Origin: Thermoplasmata archaeon
GTDB taxonomy: Archaea; Thermoplasmatota; Thermoplasmata; Lutacidiplasmatales; UBA184
DNA: 7,467 nucleotides
NCBI GenBank assembly: GCA_030040755.1
Contig: JASHTC010000035.1
Coordinates: forward strand, 1 to 7,467
Reading direction: 5' to 3'
In this document: positions 6,012-7,467 of the stretch, in pieces
How positions within the stretch are numbered: the stretch's first letter is position 1
Layout of the letters: each line of letters opens with the position of its first letter
The notes under the pieces: generated by a model
Seen by the model: only the letters and a program-made list of their open reading frames with translations
Databases searched by the model: none
What the model was told of the DNA's origin: nothing
Program-made: the position numbers and the translations under genes

Positions 6012-7467
6012 CTACGACTCGCCTCCGAGGAAGCGACGCAACAGCGGGTTCATCTCCATCAGCTGTTCCCGTCCCATCGCCTCGTACAGGTTGATGATGA
6101 TCCCCACCATGAGCAGGACGCCCGTTCCGCTCGCATTCCCGAGGGTCCCGATGAGGTCGGCCCCCGCGGCGAGCGCCCCGACGGCGGCGCCGCTGATGAC
6201 CGTGATCACGGGAATGTACCGCTCGAGGACCCGGCGGAGGACGCGCGGCTCGCGCCGGAAGCCCGGGATCTGCATCCCCGACGCCTCGATCTGACGGGCG
6301 ACCGCCTCCGGGCCCATGTTCGTGGTCTGGATCCAGAACTTCGCGAACAGGATCGAGCCGCCGACCATCGCGCCGAAGTAGACGGCCACGTGGATGAGGC
6401 CCTCCCACCAGGTATGCCCGTACAGGAAGCCGCCGTAGGTCTGGAAGTTGAGGATTGGTAACAGCCACGATTCGAGGCCGTTGACCTGCGAGAGGTAGTA
6501 GGCCCCTCCGGTGAGCGGCTGCGTCTGGCTGATGTTCGTGGCCGCCGCGACGGTGGCGCTCGGGTACGACCCGATCATCCAATTATGTCCGAGCAAGGGG
6601 AACCGGGACAGCGTGCTGTTCGACCAGAGGAGGATCGTGAAGAGCGAGACGTTGGCCAGTAACGCGCTCATCAGGATGACCGGGATGTTCGACGCGTAGA
6701 TCAGCCGTAACGGATACCGGCCGCGCGCGCCCCGCGCCTCGGCATGCGACAGGGGCAGCTCGATCCGCGTCGATTCGGTCCAGGCGACGAGGAAGAAGAT
6801 CGCCGCCGTGCCGACGAGCGCGATGATCGGGTTCGGCTGACGCAGGAGGACCTGTTCCCACCCCCCGCTCGCCATCTGGCTCGCCGAGAGGTGGGTCAGG
6901 AACCAGAGGGTCTTCGGGATCGCGCCGCTCGGAGGGTTCGTCTGGGACAGCGCCAGCGAGGGATTCTCGGGCACCCAGTTCAGGGTCCCCTGGACGATCT
7001 GCTGCGATACCCCCGCGGCGATGAACAGGGAGATCCCACTTCCGATCCCCCATTTCGAGACGACCTCGTCCATCAGGAAGACGAGGTAGCTGCCGAAGAC
7101 CAGCTGGGCCACGATGATCGTGTTCGCGAGGAGGAGGCCGTTCCCCGGCGAGGCGATCCCGAGGCTCGTCACGAACGACGCGGAGGGGGTCAGGTACCCG
7201 AACACCTGGGGGACGGCCTCGATCAGGATCATCGCGATGACGAGGATCTTCTGGGTCCCCTGGTAGGTCCCCTTGTCCTCGTCGTCGGTGAGGTCGAGGT
7301 TGATGATCTTCGCCCCCGTGAACAACTGCATGATGATCGACCCGGTGACGATCGGGCCGATCCCGAGGTCCAGGATCGTTCCCTGGGCGCCCGCGAGGAT
7401 CGCGCGGTAGCTGGCGAACAGGTCGATGACGGTCGCCTGGTCGACGCCGAAGAGGTAGATGTTCGTC
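6012..7467 (-). CDS. secY: Preprotein translocase channel subunit SecY (partial, 5' end outside the window)
   Basis: This is the pore subunit of the Sec61/SecYEG channel in the cell membrane, which moves unfolded proteins out and opens sideways for membrane proteins. The window holds 484 codons plus one base. The frame stays open to the right edge, past an internal ATG at 7331 that is not the true start. Compared with Methanocaldococcus SecY, about 40 N-terminal residues including most of helix 1 are missing. In fragment numbering, the plug and helix 2 region spans 10-48 (GIGPIVTGSIIMQL at 35-48), the MDEVVSKWGIGSGISLF block 132-148, the basic cytoplasmic loop GARGRYPLRL 246-255 with SNIPVIL 259-265, the GMQIPGFRR loop 397-405, and the last helix GTGVLLMVGIIINLYE 447-462. 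The outer region before helix 8 (about 295-350) is some 35 residues longer than in Methanocaldococcus. The stop TAG lies 1 bp before the DUF106 start, so both genes are almost certainly cotranscribed. Confidence 0.97.
   Translation of the reverse strand, partial: TNIYLFGVDQATVIDLFASYRAILAGAQGTILDLGIGPIVTGSIIMQLFTGAKIINLDLTDDEDKGTYQGTQKILVIAMILIEAVPQVFGYLTPSASFVTSLGIASPGNGLLLANTIIVAQLVFGSYLVFLMDEVVSKWGIGSGISLFIAAGVSQQIVQGTLNWVPENPSLALSQTNPPSGAIPKTLWFLTHLSASQMASGGWEQVLLRQPNPIIALVGTAAIFFLVAWTESTRIELPLSHAEARGARGRYPLRLIYASNIPVILMSALLANVSLFTILLWSNSTLSRFPLLGHNWMIGSYPSATVAAATNISQTQPLTGGAYYLSQVNGLESWLLPILNFQTYGGFLYGHTWWEGLIHVAVYFGAMVGGSILFAKFWIQTTNMGPEAVARQIEASGMQIPGFRREPRVLRRVLERYIPVITVISGAAVGALAAGADLIGTLGNASGTGVLLMVGIIINLYEAMGREQLMEMNPLLRRFLGGES
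6022..6026 (-). promoter_or_regulatory. Ribosome binding site of the DUF106 gene
   Basis: GGAGG on the minus strand, within the last codons of secY, lies 11 bases before the ATG at 6010. The spacing is slightly long, but the match to the archaeal anti-Shine-Dalgarno is good and supports this start rather than one after the disordered N-terminus. Confidence 0.5.

Overview
The window is a compact, very GC-rich piece of an archaeal chromosome with five minus-strand genes, one of them cut by the right edge, and one plus-strand gene. The archaeal assignment rests on the protein types: an archaeal-type SecY, an EMC3/TMCO1-like (DUF106) Oxa1-superfamily protein, an archaeal short-form cytidylate kinase, and a Cbf5-type pseudouridine synthase with a PUA domain. 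The order secY, DUF106, cmk, cbf5/truB is the distal end of the euryarchaeal ribosomal-protein (spc-like) cluster. High GC together with this order would fit an uncultured Thermoplasmatota lineage, but that placement is only an inference.

Layout, read along the minus strand from the right edge: secY (7467 to 6012, 5' end outside the window), then after 1 bp an EMC3-like insertase (6010 to 5075), then cmk (5078 to 4530) and cbf5 (4533 to 3568). The last two each start with a GTG that shares a GTGA overlap with the stop of the gene before. After a 30-bp spacer comes a large MMPL/RND-type membrane protein (3537 to 481). A Bcp/PrxQ-type peroxiredoxin (51 to 491) runs the other way, and its 3' end overlaps the MMPL 3' end by 11 bp. 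There is no gene-free stretch longer than about 50 bp, and I see no tRNA, rRNA, CRISPR, insertion sequence or repeat array.

Functionally, the secY to cbf5 block looks like one translationally coupled unit joining membrane-protein insertion (SecY plus an Oxa1-type insertase) with nucleotide metabolism (CMP kinase) and RNA modification (Cbf5). The MMPL gene follows in the same direction but has a TATA-like element of its own, so it may be transcribed partly independently. The peroxiredoxin has a clear TATA box placed so that its mRNA should be leaderless.

Nothing here is an obviously new system. The points worth a second look are the extra N-terminal acidic region and membrane helix on the EMC3-like protein, the MMPL transporter beside the Sec/Oxa1 genes with many sequons and a lone Cys pair in its outer loops, the loss of the usual resolving Cys in the peroxiredoxin, the missing adk and ribosomal-protein genes, and the matching 26-nt TATA-to-start spacing of two genes.
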